DNA from: CAYLMM01 sp964384825 | Lineage (GTDB): Bacteria > Krumholzibacteriota > Krumholzibacteriia > LZORAL124-64-63 | Reading direction: 5' to 3' | Length of the DNA stretch: 48,495 bases | NCBI GenBank assembly: GCA_964384825.1 | Contig: CAYLMM010000015.1 | Span: forward strand, 1 to 48,495 | Position numbers and translations under genes: made by a program | The notes under the pieces: model-generated | What the model saw: the letters and a program-made list of their open reading frames with translations, nothing else | Database searches by the model: none | What the model was told of the DNA's origin: nothing | Shown: piece by piece, positions 15,780 to 26,395 of the stretch | Position numbering within the stretch: position 1 is the first letter of the stretch | Layout of the letters: each line of letters begins with the position of its first letter

Positions 15780-17143
15780 GTCGTGCTTCCTTTCCGTCCG
15801 GATCGTCCCTCGATCGGAACCGCCCGGTCGGCGTACAGGGTCCCGTCGCGGAATCCGTCGGGGCGTACGACGACCGGCGTGCCGGCGGGCAGTCCCTTGG
15901 GCACCAGAACGGTCGCGTAGTTGTCGGTGGTGGCGTGGATCCAGTTCGGTTCGGGTTCGTCGGTCTCGACCACGGCCTCGCGCTCGGTGCCCACGAGGCC
16001 GGCCTCGAATTCGTGCCGCAGCCTGTGGCTCAGATCCCGCAGCTTGCGGGACCGGGCCGAAATCGTGTCGGGCGCCACCTGCTTCATCTTCGCCGCGGGG
16101 GTTCCCGGCCGGGGCGAGTACCGGAACACGTGCAGATAGGTGAAGGGCAATTCCTCGAGCAGGGCTTCGGTGGCCGCGAATTCCTCGTCCGTCTCGCCTG
16201 GGAAACCGACGATGACGTCGGCGCCGACGCCGAAACCGGGGCCGAGGGCCGCGATCCTGTCCATGGCCTCGCGCACCACCTGCACCCGGTAGGGCCGCCT
16301 CATCCGGGCCAGGACCGCGTCGTCGCCGCTCTGCAGCGAGACGTGCAGGTAGGGCCGCAGATTGTCGAACTCGCGGAACAGGTCGGTCAGATCGTCGCCC
16401 AGCTCGTTGGGATGGATGCTGCTGAGCCGGAATCGGAGATCGGGAAAGGCGGGCAGCAGTTCTCTCAGCAGGCCGGGCAATCCGTCGCGGCGGCCCAGAT
16501 CGCGGGCGTAGCTGCCGAGATGGATGCCGGCCAGCACGATCTCGGGAAATCCCGCGTCGGCCAGCTTGGCGACCTGATGCAGCACCTGATCGACCGCCCG
16601 CGAACGTCCGGGGCCGCGGGCCTGCCAGATCAGGCAGTAGGCGCAACGCAGGTTGCAGCCGTCCTGCACCTTCACGAAGGCGCGGGAGCGGCCTGAGAAT
16701 TCCTCGATCTCGCCTTCGGGAAAAATCGGATGCCGGGGATATTCAGCGACCTCCACCGGCCGCGTGCCATCGACCAGCACCCGCGGCAGCCATTCGCCGA
16801 TGGTCGATTTCTCGAGATTGCCGAAGACGCCGTCCAGCTCCGGGATGGCGGCCAGGGCTTCGGGCTGGGTCTGGGCGTAGCAGCCGGTGACCACGACCCG
16901 CGCCTGCGGATGGCGCCGCTTGACCTGCCGCGCCATCTGGCGACATTTCTGGTCGGCCTTGAGCGTGACGGTGCAGCTGTTCAGGATGTAGACGTCGGCC
17001 TCGTCGCGCCAGGGCACGATCTCCCAGGTCCATCCTTCGGGCAGGGAGGCCTTCATGACCTCGGTATCGTATTGATTCAGACGGCAGCCCAGGGTGCTGA
17101 ACGCGATCCGCACCCGGCGCGCCGCGGTCTCCTTGTCGATCAT
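15776..17143 (-). CDS. mtaB: tRNA (t6A37) methylthiotransferase MtaB
   Basis: Radical-SAM enzyme that converts t6A37 to ms2t6A37 in tRNAs reading ANN codons. Family markers are GCRLNQYDTE (Cys20), Cys57 in LNSCTVT, Cys88 in TGCYAQ, and the radical-SAM CNLRCAYC with Cys163, 167 and 170. A TRAM-type end with NYATV follows. The ATG at 17143 is chosen, giving 455 residues. The frame stays open 25 codons further upstream, but that part overlaps the rpsA terminator. A promoter was not evident. Confidence 0.93.
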   Translation of the reverse strand: MIDKETAARRVRIAFSTLGCRLNQYDTEVMKASLPEGWTWEIVPWRDEADVYILNSCTVTLKADQKCRQMARQVKRRHPQARVVVTGCYAQTQPEALAAIPELDGVFGNLEKSTIGEWLPRVLVDGTRPVEVAEYPRHPIFPEGEIEEFSGRSRAFVKVQDGCNLRCAYCLIWQARGPGRSRAVDQVLHQVAKLADAGFPEIVLAGIHLGSYARDLGRRDGLPGLLRELLPAFPDLRFRLSSIHPNELGDDLTDLFREFDNLRPYLHVSLQSGDDAVLARMRRPYRVQVVREAMDRIAALGPGFGVGADVIVGFPGETDEEFAATEALLEELPFTYLHVFRYSPRPGTPAAKMKQVAPDTISARSRKLRDLSHRLRHEFEAGLVGTEREAVVETDEPEPNWIHATTDNYATVLVPKGLPAGTPVVVRPDGFRDGTLYADRAVPIEGRSGRKGSTT

Positions 17144-17154
17144 GATCCGTCCCG

Positions 17155-17191
17155 GGAAAGAGAACAGGGGTGGAAACGGCGTTCCACCCCT
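17155..17191 (-). terminator. Rho-independent terminator of rpsA
   Basis: AGGGGTGGAA (17166-17175) and TTCCACCCCT (17182-17191) form a perfect 10-bp stem around a 6-base loop. On the minus strand TGTTCTCTTTC follows, a T-rich but interrupted tract. It lies 48 bases after the rpsA stop and just before mtaB. Confidence 0.8.
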
Positions 17192-17239
17192 GCGCCGCTG
17201 ACGGGCGGCCAAGTTCAAGACGTTTCTGAACGAAAGCGC

Positions 17240-19411
<2,172 letters not shown>

Positions 19412-19420
19412 GAGTATCAT

Positions 19421-19426
19421 CCTCCT
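19421..19426 (-). promoter_or_regulatory. Ribosome binding site of rpsA
   Basis: A full AGGAGG on the minus strand, 9 bases before the ATG at 19411. Strong sites are unusual for rpsA genes in Proteobacteria. Confidence 0.8.
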
Positions 19427-19468
19427 AATAACACAGATTTACCCCACTTTGCAGTCGGGCATCTGCGG

Positions 19469-19497
19469 AATATACACCTGCAGGGGTCTGTTTGCAA
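19469..19497 (-). promoter_or_regulatory. Promoter of rpsA
   Basis: The minus strand has TTGCAA (19497-19492), a 17-base spacer and TATATT (19474-19469), in the 91-base gap between the cmk-plsC stop and rpsA. It predicts a leader of about 50 bases. Confidence 0.75.
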
Positions 19498-19502
19498 GCC
19501 GC

Positions 19503-20999
19503 TCAGACCGGTTTTCGGCCGTTCCGACGGGCTTTTTCGGCGTGACGCAACTCCAGCAGCCGCGAGGTCTTGCGGGCGCAGACGACGCGCTGGCGTTCGG
19601 TGTCGGCCAGTTCCCATTCCGAAAGCGGGGTCTCGGCGACCGAACGGGCCAGCAATTCGGCGTAGATGCGTTCGAAAAGATGGGCCACGCGTCGCGAAAT
19701 CGCGGGCGCATCGTGATCCCGCAGCAGGACCGACAAGGCCCGCAAACGCACAGGAGGAGCGATCCGCACCTCGAGCGGCGAGCGGCGGGAGCCGCCCAAA
19801 GTCACGTCGCGGGTGCCGCGCAGATGGATCGGCAGGGCGGCCGCACCGGAAGCCTGCATCAGCCGGCCGATCCCGGTGCGGACAGGGCCGGGCTCGGCGG
19901 GCGGACGGCGCATGCCTTCAGGGAAGAACAGCACGTTCGCGCCGGCGCGCAGCTTCTCCGAAGCGACTTCGAAGGCGGCGGCGTCGTTGATCGTCCGCTT
20001 GATCGGGATGCAATCCATCCAGCGGTAGATCCTTCCCATCAGCGGGTGGCGGAAGAGCTCCTCCTTGGCGACCGAATGGATGGGCGCGCGGCCGTCGAGG
20101 ATGGCGGCCAGGATCGGAGGATCCCAGTTGCTGACGTGGTTGGGAGAGAAGATGACGCCCTCGCGCTGCCAGATATGCTCCCAGCCCAGCACCTTCATGC
20201 CGCAGAAACGCGCCACGGGCCGGAACAGGTTGTAGGTCAGCCTGTAGGCCGGCGGCAGTTCGTCGCGGCCGCGGGGCGCGGGACGCTGCTCGGCGATCAC
20301 CCGGCGCACGGCCTCGCTGGTGGCCTCGATCTGCTCGGAGAAGGTCAATTCGCTGTTGTCGATCACAAGGGCGTCCGCCGCTACGGTCAGGGGGCTTTCG
20401 GCGCGGGTGCTGTCGTAGTAGTCGCGGGCGGCGATCTCGCGGGCGACATCGGCCCGTTCGATCTCGACGCCGCGGCGCCGGTGCTGGAGCCAGCGGCGTT
20501 CGACGCGGGCCTCGTGCGACGCGTCGAGATAGATCTTCACCGTGGCCAGGGGAAAGACGACCGATCCGATGTCGCGTCCCTCCATCACCACGCCTCGGGT
20601 GCGGCCGAACTCGCGCTGGCGCTCGACCATCATCTCGCGCACCGCGTGATGGGCCGAAACTTCCGAAACGGCGGCCTCGACGGCCGGCGTGCGGATGACG
20701 GTCGAGATGTCGCGGCCGTTCCAGAACACGTCGGTCTCGCGGCGGGTGGTGCGCAGGCGGAGCTCGGATCCGGAGAGCAGCGCGGCCAGCGACCCGGCGT
20801 CCCCGGGCGCGATCCCGGCGTCGAGGGCGGCCCAGGTCAGGGCCCGGTACATCGCGCCGCTGTCCACGTACATCAGGCCGAAACGTTCGGCCAGGGCGCG
20901 TGCGGTGGTGGACTTGCCGGAACCCGAAGGACCGTCGATCGCGACCACGGCGTCGGACGGAACTTCGCATTCGGCCATCAGGGAAGACGGTTCCAGCAT
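19503..20999 (-). CDS. cmk: Fusion of CMP kinase (Cmk) and PlsC-type 1-acylglycerol-3-phosphate acyltransferase
   Basis: One 498-residue frame joins two enzymes. Residues 1-235 are a (d)CMP kinase with the P-loop GPSGSGKST (23-31), YVDSGAMYRA, GRDIG, and ARDYYDSTR of the lid region. Residues 255-455 are a PlsC-family acyltransferase with NHVSNWD (the HX4D motif, His288 and Asp293), CIPIKR, FFPEGMRR and LPIHLRG. The first makes CDP/dCDP, and the second acylates lysophosphatidic acid to phosphatidic acid, whose activation to CDP-diacylglycerol uses CTP. A Lys/Arg-rich tail of about 40 residues follows. In many Firmicutes cmk, plsC and rpsA are separate neighbours, so gene fusion is plausible. 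No stop codon separates the parts. The ATG at 20999 is the most likely start, 8 bases after the aroF stop. Confidence 0.9.
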   Translation of the reverse strand: MLEPSSLMAECEVPSDAVVAIDGPSGSGKSTTARALAERFGLMYVDSGAMYRALTWAALDAGIAPGDAGSLAALLSGSELRLRTTRRETDVFWNGRDISTVIRTPAVEAAVSEVSAHHAVREMMVERQREFGRTRGVVMEGRDIGSVVFPLATVKIYLDASHEARVERRWLQHRRRGVEIERADVAREIAARDYYDSTRAESPLTVAADALVIDNSELTFSEQIEATSEAVRRVIAEQRPAPRGRDELPPAYRLTYNLFRPVARFCGMKVLGWEHIWQREGVIFSPNHVSNWDPPILAAILDGRAPIHSVAKEELFRHPLMGRIYRWMDCIPIKRTINDAAAFEVASEKLRAGANVLFFPEGMRRPPAEPGPVRTGIGRLMQASGAAALPIHLRGTRDVTLGGSRRSPLEVRIAPPVRLRALSVLLRDHDAPAISRRVAHLFERIYAELLARSVAETPLSEWELADTERQRVVCARKTSRLLELRHAEKARRNGRKPV

Positions 21000-21007
21000 G
21001 ATCGAGC

Positions 21008-21886
21008 TCACGCTCCCGGGACGGGGCGTCCGGAGAGAGCGGAGGCCACGGCGCGGCAGCGATCCAGCATCTCGGCGAAGGCGTCCGGAGTCAGGGACTG
21101 GCGGCCGTCGCTGAGAGCGGCCGCGGGGTTCTCGTGCACCTCGACCAGCAGGCCGGCCGCGCCGGCTGCGATCGCCGCGCAGGCCAGATCCGGCACCAGC
21201 GCGGCATCGCCGGCCGCGTGGCTCGGATCCACGATGACCGGCAGATGGGTCAGACGGCGCAGGACCACGACCGAACCGAGGTCCAGGGTGTTTCGGGTCG
21301 AGGATTCGAAGGTGCGGATGCCGCGCTCGCAGAGCACCACATCGCGGCAGCCGGATTCCATCACGTATTCGGCTGCGCTGAGCCACTCGCCGACCGTGGT
21401 CATCATGCCGCGCTTGAGCAGCACGGGCTTGCCGACCGCGCCGGCCTCGCGCAGCAAAGGGAAGTTCTGGACCGAGCGGCTGCCGATCTGAAGCATGTCC
21501 GCGACCGCGGCGACCTGATCGATATCGCGCGGATCGAGGACCTCGGTCACGACCGGCAGGCCGGTTTCGGCGCGGGCCTCCGCCAGCAATTCGAGACCGG
21601 ACTCGCCGAGACCCTGGAAATCGTAGGGGGACGTACGGGGCTTGAAGGCGCCGCCGCGCAGCAGATCGGCTCCGGAGGCCGCGACCGCGCGGGCGGTGCG
21701 CAGCAGGGAGCCGCCTTCCTCCACCGAGCAGGGACCCGCGGCGACGACCGGCCGGTCGCCGCCGAAGACCGCATCGCCGACGCGCACCAAGGTGCGCTCG
21801 CCGTTTTCACGGCGAACGGTGTGGCGTAATTTGACATCCGGCGAAAACAGGGTTCCCGCCGGATCACTGCGGGAGTCTGCGGTCAC
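21008..21886 (-). CDS. aroF: 3-deoxy-7-phosphoheptulonate (DAHP) synthase, type I-beta
   Basis: Condenses phosphoenolpyruvate with erythrose-4-phosphate, the first step of the shikimate pathway. The barrel enzyme shows AAGPCSVE, GGAFKPRTSPYDFQG, LLKRGM and a late DPSHAAGD metal/phosphate site. The 292-residue protein has only about 45 residues before AAGPCSVE, so the ferredoxin-like regulatory domain of the T. maritima type seems reduced or absent. The start is a GTG overlapping the hisC stop as GTGA, with AAGGAG 8 bases upstream inside hisC. The hisC neighbour could supply the aminotransferase for aromatic amino acids. Confidence 0.93.
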   Translation of the reverse strand: MTADSRSDPAGTLFSPDVKLRHTVRRENGERTLVRVGDAVFGGDRPVVAAGPCSVEEGGSLLRTARAVAASGADLLRGGAFKPRTSPYDFQGLGESGLELLAEARAETGLPVVTEVLDPRDIDQVAAVADMLQIGSRSVQNFPLLREAGAVGKPVLLKRGMMTTVGEWLSAAEYVMESGCRDVVLCERGIRTFESSTRNTLDLGSVVVLRRLTHLPVIVDPSHAAGDAALVPDLACAAIAAGAAGLLVEVHENPAAALSDGRQSLTPDAFAEMLDRCRAVASALSGRPVPGA

Positions 21887-22986
21887 TCCAGAATCTCCTT
21901 GAGGGCCTTCAGGCACCGGCGGTTCTCCTCGGGCAACCCGACGCTGATCCGGATGGCGTCGTCGCCGAATCCGAATCCGCCCATGGGTCGTACGATCACT
22001 CCGCGCTGCAGCAGCTCCTGCGTCAACGCTCCTGCCCGGCCCGGGCAGGGAACCAGAATGAAATTCGTCTGCGAAGGAACCGGATCCAGCCCCAACTCCT
22101 TCAGCCCGGCATCGAGTTCCTCGAGCCACAGACGATTGTTCCGCGCCCTCTCGGCCACGGCCCCGTCATCCTGGAGGCAGGCCAGGACGGCGGCCTGGGC
22201 CAGGGAATTGACGTTGAACGGTTCGCGCGTCTTGTGCAGCTCGCCGATCAGTTCCGGGTGTCCGATACCATACCCCACCCGCAGCCCCGCGAGCGAGTGG
22301 ATTTTCGAAAACGTCCGCAGGACCACCAGATTCGGGTGCTCGGCCATCATCGCGAGTGTCTGCGGATAATCGTCGGCGACAACGTACTCATAGTACGCCT
22401 CGTCCACAACGACGATCACATTGCCCGGCACGCGATCGAGCAGGGCCGCGAATTCGGCGGCCGTGTTGTAGGTTCCGGTGGGATTGTTCGGGTTGCAGAC
22501 GATCATCATCTTGGTCCGCTGGTCGACCGCGTCGGCCATGGCCTGCAGGTCGTACTTGTAATCCGCGCCGAGCGGAACCGGCTTGCCGCATTCGAAATGG
22601 ATGGTGGTGGTCAGGGGGTAGACCACGAAGCTCTTCTCGCTGAACACGACGTTCTCGCCCGGCGAGACCAGGGCGCGGATCATCATGTCCACGATCTCGT
22701 TGGAGCCGTTGCCCAGGATGATCGTCTCGGGCGCGACATCCAGATGCTCGGCGATGGCGTGGACGACCGCATAGGCGGACCCGTCGGGGTAGCGGTTCAT
22801 GCCCGACGCGGCGGCGACGACAGCGGAGACGACCGCGGGCAGGGGGCCTTCGGGATTTTCGTTGCTGGCCAGCTTGACGATGCTCTCGAGTCCGAGTTCC
22901 CGCTGAACCTCGCTGACGGGTTTGCCGGGCTGGTACGGACGAGTCTTCAGGATTCCGGGCCGGAACAGAGTTCGAAAATCCATCAT
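21883..22986 (-). CDS. hisC: Histidinol-phosphate aminotransferase (HisC family, possibly also aromatic)
   Basis: PLP-dependent class I/II aminotransferase of 367 residues. It has the HisC-type LASNENPEGP near the N-terminus, CNPNNPTGT, DEAYYEY, and the PLP lysine in TFSKIHSLAGLRVGY. It normally converts histidinol phosphate and 2-oxoglutarate to imidazole-acetol phosphate. It is not next to other his genes but overlaps aroF, so it may also, or instead, transaminate prephenate, phenylpyruvate or 4-hydroxyphenylpyruvate, as described for HisC in Bacillus. The ATG at 22986 overlaps the rluB stop as ATGA. Confidence 0.9.
   Translation of the reverse strand: MMDFRTLFRPGILKTRPYQPGKPVSEVQRELGLESIVKLASNENPEGPLPAVVSAVVAAASGMNRYPDGSAYAVVHAIAEHLDVAPETIILGNGSNEIVDMMIRALVSPGENVVFSEKSFVVYPLTTTIHFECGKPVPLGADYKYDLQAMADAVDQRTKMMIVCNPNNPTGTYNTAAEFAALLDRVPGNVIVVVDEAYYEYVVADDYPQTLAMMAEHPNLVVLRTFSKIHSLAGLRVGYGIGHPELIGELHKTREPFNVNSLAQAAVLACLQDDGAVAERARNNRLWLEELDAGLKELGLDPVPSQTNFILVPCPGRAGALTQELLQRGVIVRPMGGFGFGDDAIRISVGLPEENRRCLKALKEILE
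21895..21900 (-). promoter_or_regulatory. Ribosome binding site deciding the GTG start of aroF
   Basis: AAGGAG lies in the last codons of hisC, 8 bases before the GTG at 21886. Confidence 0.7.
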
Positions 22987-23753
22987 GTGCCTCCCTCGGG
23001 ATTCGAGTCGGCGTCGCCGGCGGCGGCGCGATACAATTCATCCTGCTCTTCGGAAGTCAACCTGCGGAAACATCCCGGACGCAGCCGCCCCAGGCCGACC
23101 GGCCCGAAACCCGAACGGTGAAGGGCGGCGACCTCGGCGCCCACGGCGCTGAACATCCGGCGCACCTGGCGATTGCGTCCTTCGTGGATCTCGATGGTCC
23201 ACAGCCGCCCCGCCCCTCCCCGCGCGACGAGCCGCGCCGGCAGACACGGCCGTCCGTCGAGTTCGACGCCGCCGTCGGTCAGCAACGGACGCGCTTCGGC
23301 TGACAGCGGACGGTCCAGTTCGACCTCGTACCTCTTCCAGATGCCGCCCGAAGGCCGGCAGAGGGTCTGGGCGAGATCGCCGTCATCGGTCCAAAGGAGC
23401 AAGCCGGTCGTGTCGGCGTCAAGCCGTCCGACCGGAACAGAGGCGGGCGGCAGGCCTCCGCGCGCGCGGAACCCCGCGAGTCCCCGCTGGCCGCGCTGGG
23501 CCTTGAGGGTGCAGACGACGCCCAGGGGCTTGTGGAAGACGTGGACGGACCACGATTCGGGCAGGATGACCGGACGTCCGTCGATGGTGACCGCGGCGCC
23601 CGGCTCGACGCGCACGCCGAGTTTGCGCACGAGAACCCCGTCGATGCGCACGCGCCCGGCCTCGATGATCCGCTCCACGGCGCGGCGCGACCCCCAACCC
23701 GAACGGGCCAGATACCGGTTCAACCGCAAGGCGCGCTCATCATCCCGGGTCAC
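22983..23753 (-). CDS. rluB: Pseudouridine synthase of the RluB/RsuA family
   Basis: Makes pseudouridine in rRNA, for RluB at a site in 23S helix 89. The protein begins with an S4 RNA-binding domain (LRLNRYLARSGWGSRRAVE... and VRIDG). The catalytic Asp lies in VGRLDADTTGLLLWTDDGD, and a conserved EGRNRQVRRMF follows. The GTG at 23753 is chosen because GAGGAGG is just upstream, giving 256 residues and a 14-base overlap with scpB. The scpA-scpB-rluB order is common in Firmicutes. RluB rather than RsuA is inferred from that context. Confidence 0.92.
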   Translation of the reverse strand: MTRDDERALRLNRYLARSGWGSRRAVERIIEAGRVRIDGVLVRKLGVRVEPGAAVTIDGRPVILPESWSVHVFHKPLGVVCTLKAQRGQRGLAGFRARGGLPPASVPVGRLDADTTGLLLWTDDGDLAQTLCRPSGGIWKRYEVELDRPLSAEARPLLTDGGVELDGRPCLPARLVARGGAGRLWTIEIHEGRNRQVRRMFSAVGAEVAALHRSGFGPVGLGRLRPGCFRRLTSEEQDELYRAAAGDADSNPEGGT

Positions 23754-24480
23754 GTTCCTCCTCGATGGGCTGCTCGTCGAACGGATCTCCGGCCGGCGCG
23801 TCGGCGGGCGGCTCATCGGCGGGTTCGGCTTCGGACGAATCTTCGGCCGGCGATTCTTCCTTCTCGACGACCACGACCTCGTCGCCACGGATCGAGACGG
23901 TCTCGAAATCCTCGTCGCCGATCGTCTCGCCGAGCTGTTCGGCGAAGGCCTTCAGCTCGTCGCGATCCTCGACGACCCGTTCGAGATCCGGCAGCTGCGG
24001 CAGCTGATGCAGGCCCTTCAATCCCATGTGGTCGAGGAATTCGCGGGTCGTGCCGTAGAGGATGGGGTTGCCGACGGTGTCGGCGCGGCCGAGCACCGTG
24101 ATGAGGTTGCGCTCAATCAGGGTCGAGAGCACGCCGCTGGCCTGGACGCCGCGGATCTCCTCGATCTCCATGCGGGTGATCGGCTGGCGGTAGGCGATGA
24201 TCGCCAGGACCTCGAGCGCCGCGCGCGACAGACGCACGTAACGCCGGCCGCGATAGAGCTGCTGGACGATCGGGGCGAACTCGGGACGGGTGGCGATCTG
24301 CCAGCCCCCTCCGAATTCGACGACCGAGAAGGCGTGCCCCTGTTCCTGCATCTCGGCGTTCAGCTCGTCGACCGCGGCGCGGATCTCCTTCGCGTCGCAA
24401 TCGGGCAACAGCGACTTCAGGCGCTGGATCGTCAGCGGAGCGTCGGTGGCGAAGAGCAGGGCCTCGAGATCACGCTTCAT
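23740..24480 (-). CDS. scpB: Segregation and condensation protein ScpB
   Basis: Winged-helix subunit that forms the condensin complex with SMC and ScpA. The 246-residue protein has the family's N-terminal ALLFATDAPLT, the YRQPITRMEIEEIRG segment and GNPILYGTTREFLDHMGL. The last 50 residues are a very acidic tail rich in Glu, Asp and Pro that is not part of the fold. The ATG overlaps the scpA stop as ATGA, consistent with coupled synthesis of the two subunits. Confidence 0.95.
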   Translation of the reverse strand: MKRDLEALLFATDAPLTIQRLKSLLPDCDAKEIRAAVDELNAEMQEQGHAFSVVEFGGGWQIATRPEFAPIVQQLYRGRRYVRLSRAALEVLAIIAYRQPITRMEIEEIRGVQASGVLSTLIERNLITVLGRADTVGNPILYGTTREFLDHMGLKGLHQLPQLPDLERVVEDRDELKAFAEQLGETIGDEDFETVSIRGDEVVVVEKEESPAEDSSEAEPADEPPADAPAGDPFDEQPIEEERDPG

Positions 24481-25337
24481 ACCGCCGCTCCCGCGCCGGC
24501 CGCGGCCGCGGCGGCCATGGGCTCGGCCTCGGCGTACTGCACCCAGATCGGACCGTTGACCTCGGTCTGGGTGGGCCGGATCCGTCCGCTCTTGGTCAGT
24601 TCCAGGATGGCGATGAAGGTGACCAGGACCTCCATCCTGATCGCATCGCCGGCGAAGAGCTCGTCGAAACGCACCACGCCCTGCTTGTCGATCAGGTCCA
24701 GGATCAGGTCGGTCTTCTGCTCGACCGTGAAGACCTCCCGCGCGACGTTGTGCACCGGTTCCTTGGTCACCCGGTCGTAGACGCCGGCCAGCGCGGACAG
24801 CAGATCGAAGATGCCCAGCCGCAGCTCGGGCGGCTCGGTGGATTCCTGCAGGAACGGGTAGCCGGTCTGCCGCATGTGGTAGCGGCTGCGGTCCTGTTCG
24901 AACTGGCGGAACTCGGCCGCGGCCTCCTTGAAGCGCTTGTACTCGAGCAGGCGGCGGACCAGCTCGGCGCGGGGGTCGTCCTCGTCCATCTCGTCATCGG
25001 GGGCCTGGATCGGCAGCAGCATCCTCGCCTTGATGCGCAGCAGAGTGGCGGCCATCACGATGAAGTCGCCCGCGTTGTCGAGCGACAGCATCTGGATCAC
25101 CTCGAGGTACTTCAGGTACTGCTCGGTGATGCCCGCGATGGGGATGTCGTAGATGTCCACCTCGTCCTTCTGGATGAGGTAGAGCAGCAGGTCGAGCGGA
25201 CCGTGGAAATCTTCCAGGTCGACGCGCCAGGCGTCGCTGTCCCGGAAATACGAGAGCTCGGGGGGCAGCTCGGCGATATCGGGGACGCCGGCCTTGGGCG
25301 CGGCGTCCTGGACCGGATTCTCGACGGGTCGGATCAC
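24477..25337 (-). CDS. scpA: Segregation and condensation protein ScpA
   Basis: Kleisin subunit of the SMC-ScpAB condensin. Typical N-terminal features are FHGPLDLLLYLIQKDEVDIYDIPI and ITEQYLKYLE, followed by MAATLLRIKARMLLP. The C-terminal winged-helix part (FDELF, RMEVLVTFIAILELTKSGRI) binds the SMC head. The start is a GTG with GAGGGAG 6 bases upstream, giving 286 residues. It lies 13 bases after trpS in the same operon. Confidence 0.96.
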   Translation of the reverse strand: MIRPVENPVQDAAPKAGVPDIAELPPELSYFRDSDAWRVDLEDFHGPLDLLLYLIQKDEVDIYDIPIAGITEQYLKYLEVIQMLSLDNAGDFIVMAATLLRIKARMLLPIQAPDDEMDEDDPRAELVRRLLEYKRFKEAAAEFRQFEQDRSRYHMRQTGYPFLQESTEPPELRLGIFDLLSALAGVYDRVTKEPVHNVAREVFTVEQKTDLILDLIDKQGVVRFDELFAGDAIRMEVLVTFIAILELTKSGRIRPTQTEVNGPIWVQYAEAEPMAAAAAAGAGAAV

Positions 25338-25350
25338 GGCAAGCTCCCTC

Positions 25351-26334
25351 TCAGCCGACGTTCATGGCCGCGCGCACGGCTTCCATGGTGGCGCGGGCCG
25401 CATCGCGGGCGCGGCGGCATCCATCCTTAACCAGTTCGTCCACTTCGCCGGGATGGGCGACGAAGTGTTCGCGTCGATCGCGCAGAGGCGCGAAATGTTC
25501 GATCGCTCCCTCGGCCAGGCGCTTCTTGCAGTCGACGCAGCCCCGGGTCGCGGCGCGGCATTCGACCGCCGTCTGCTCGGCCTCCGCGGGCAGGAACTTC
25601 TGGTAGTACTGGTAGATCGCGCAGACCTCGGGCCGGCCGGGATCGCTGCGGCGCAGGCGCTGGGGGTCGGTGAACGCGGTCTTCAGCTTCTCGCGGATCG
25701 CCTCGGGCGAATCGGCGATCTCGATGGTGTTGCCCAGCGACTTGCTCATCCGCTTGCCGTCGACGCCGGGGAAGCGGGCGAACTTCGTCACCAGCCCCTC
25801 GGGCTCGGGGAAGACCTCGCCGAAATGATGGTTGAAGCGGCGGCCCAGCTCGCGGGTCAGCTCGATATGCGGCAGCTGGTCCTCTCCCACGGGCACGGCG
25901 TGCGCCCGGTAGATCAGGATGTCGGCGGCCTGCAGCACCGGATAACCCAGATGCCCGAAGCTGATCTCGCCCCCGAGGTTCAGGTCGCGCACCTGCTCCT
26001 TGAAGGTGGGATTACGCTCGAGACGCCCCTTGCTGATCATCATGCTCAGCAGCAGGAACAGCTCGGCGTGCTCCTTGATCTCGGACTGGATGAACAGCAC
26101 CGACTTCTCGGGATCCAGACCGGCGGCCAGCCAGTCCAGCACCATCTCGCGGGAATTGCCCCGGATCTCGGCAGCCTTGTCCAGGGCGGTGGTCAGCACA
26201 TGCCAGTCGGCCACCATGAAGAAGCACTGATAATCGTCCTGGAGACGGACCCAGTTCTCCAGAGCTCCGGTGTAGTTGCCCCAATGCAGGCGGCCGGTGG
26301 GCCGGTTGCCGCTGAGGATGATCTTCTCGGTCAA
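25351..26334 (-). CDS. trpS: Tryptophanyl-tRNA synthetase, TTG start
   Basis: Charges tRNA-Trp with tryptophan. The class I signature appears as PTGRLHWGNY near the N-terminus (the HIGH-type motif) and GKRMSKSLGN (KMSKS). The chosen TTG at 26334 has GAGGGAG 4 bases upstream and puts the first motif at the usual distance, giving 327 residues, a normal length. It is the first gene of a seven-gene run downstream of a strong promoter (26396-26424). The 26335-26452 gap shows only that promoter. Confidence 0.95.
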   Translation of the reverse strand: MTEKIILSGNRPTGRLHWGNYTGALENWVRLQDDYQCFFMVADWHVLTTALDKAAEIRGNSREMVLDWLAAGLDPEKSVLFIQSEIKEHAELFLLLSMMISKGRLERNPTFKEQVRDLNLGGEISFGHLGYPVLQAADILIYRAHAVPVGEDQLPHIELTRELGRRFNHHFGEVFPEPEGLVTKFARFPGVDGKRMSKSLGNTIEIADSPEAIREKLKTAFTDPQRLRRSDPGRPEVCAIYQYYQKFLPAEAEQTAVECRAATRGCVDCKKRLAEGAIEHFAPLRDRREHFVAHPGEVDELVKDGCRRARDAARATMEAVRAAMNVG

Positions 26335-26395
26335 GGCGCTCCCTCGCACTCTGATGCGGATTCGGGCGGTATCGTCGCGGTTGGATGTGGCCGAA

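Noticed and set aside
23754..23888. Longer N-terminus for the pseudouridine synthase
   Set aside because: It is an Arg/Pro/Ser-rich frame that overlaps scpB coding sequence by 45 codons; the GTG at 23753 follows a GAGGAGG site and precedes the S4 domain directly.
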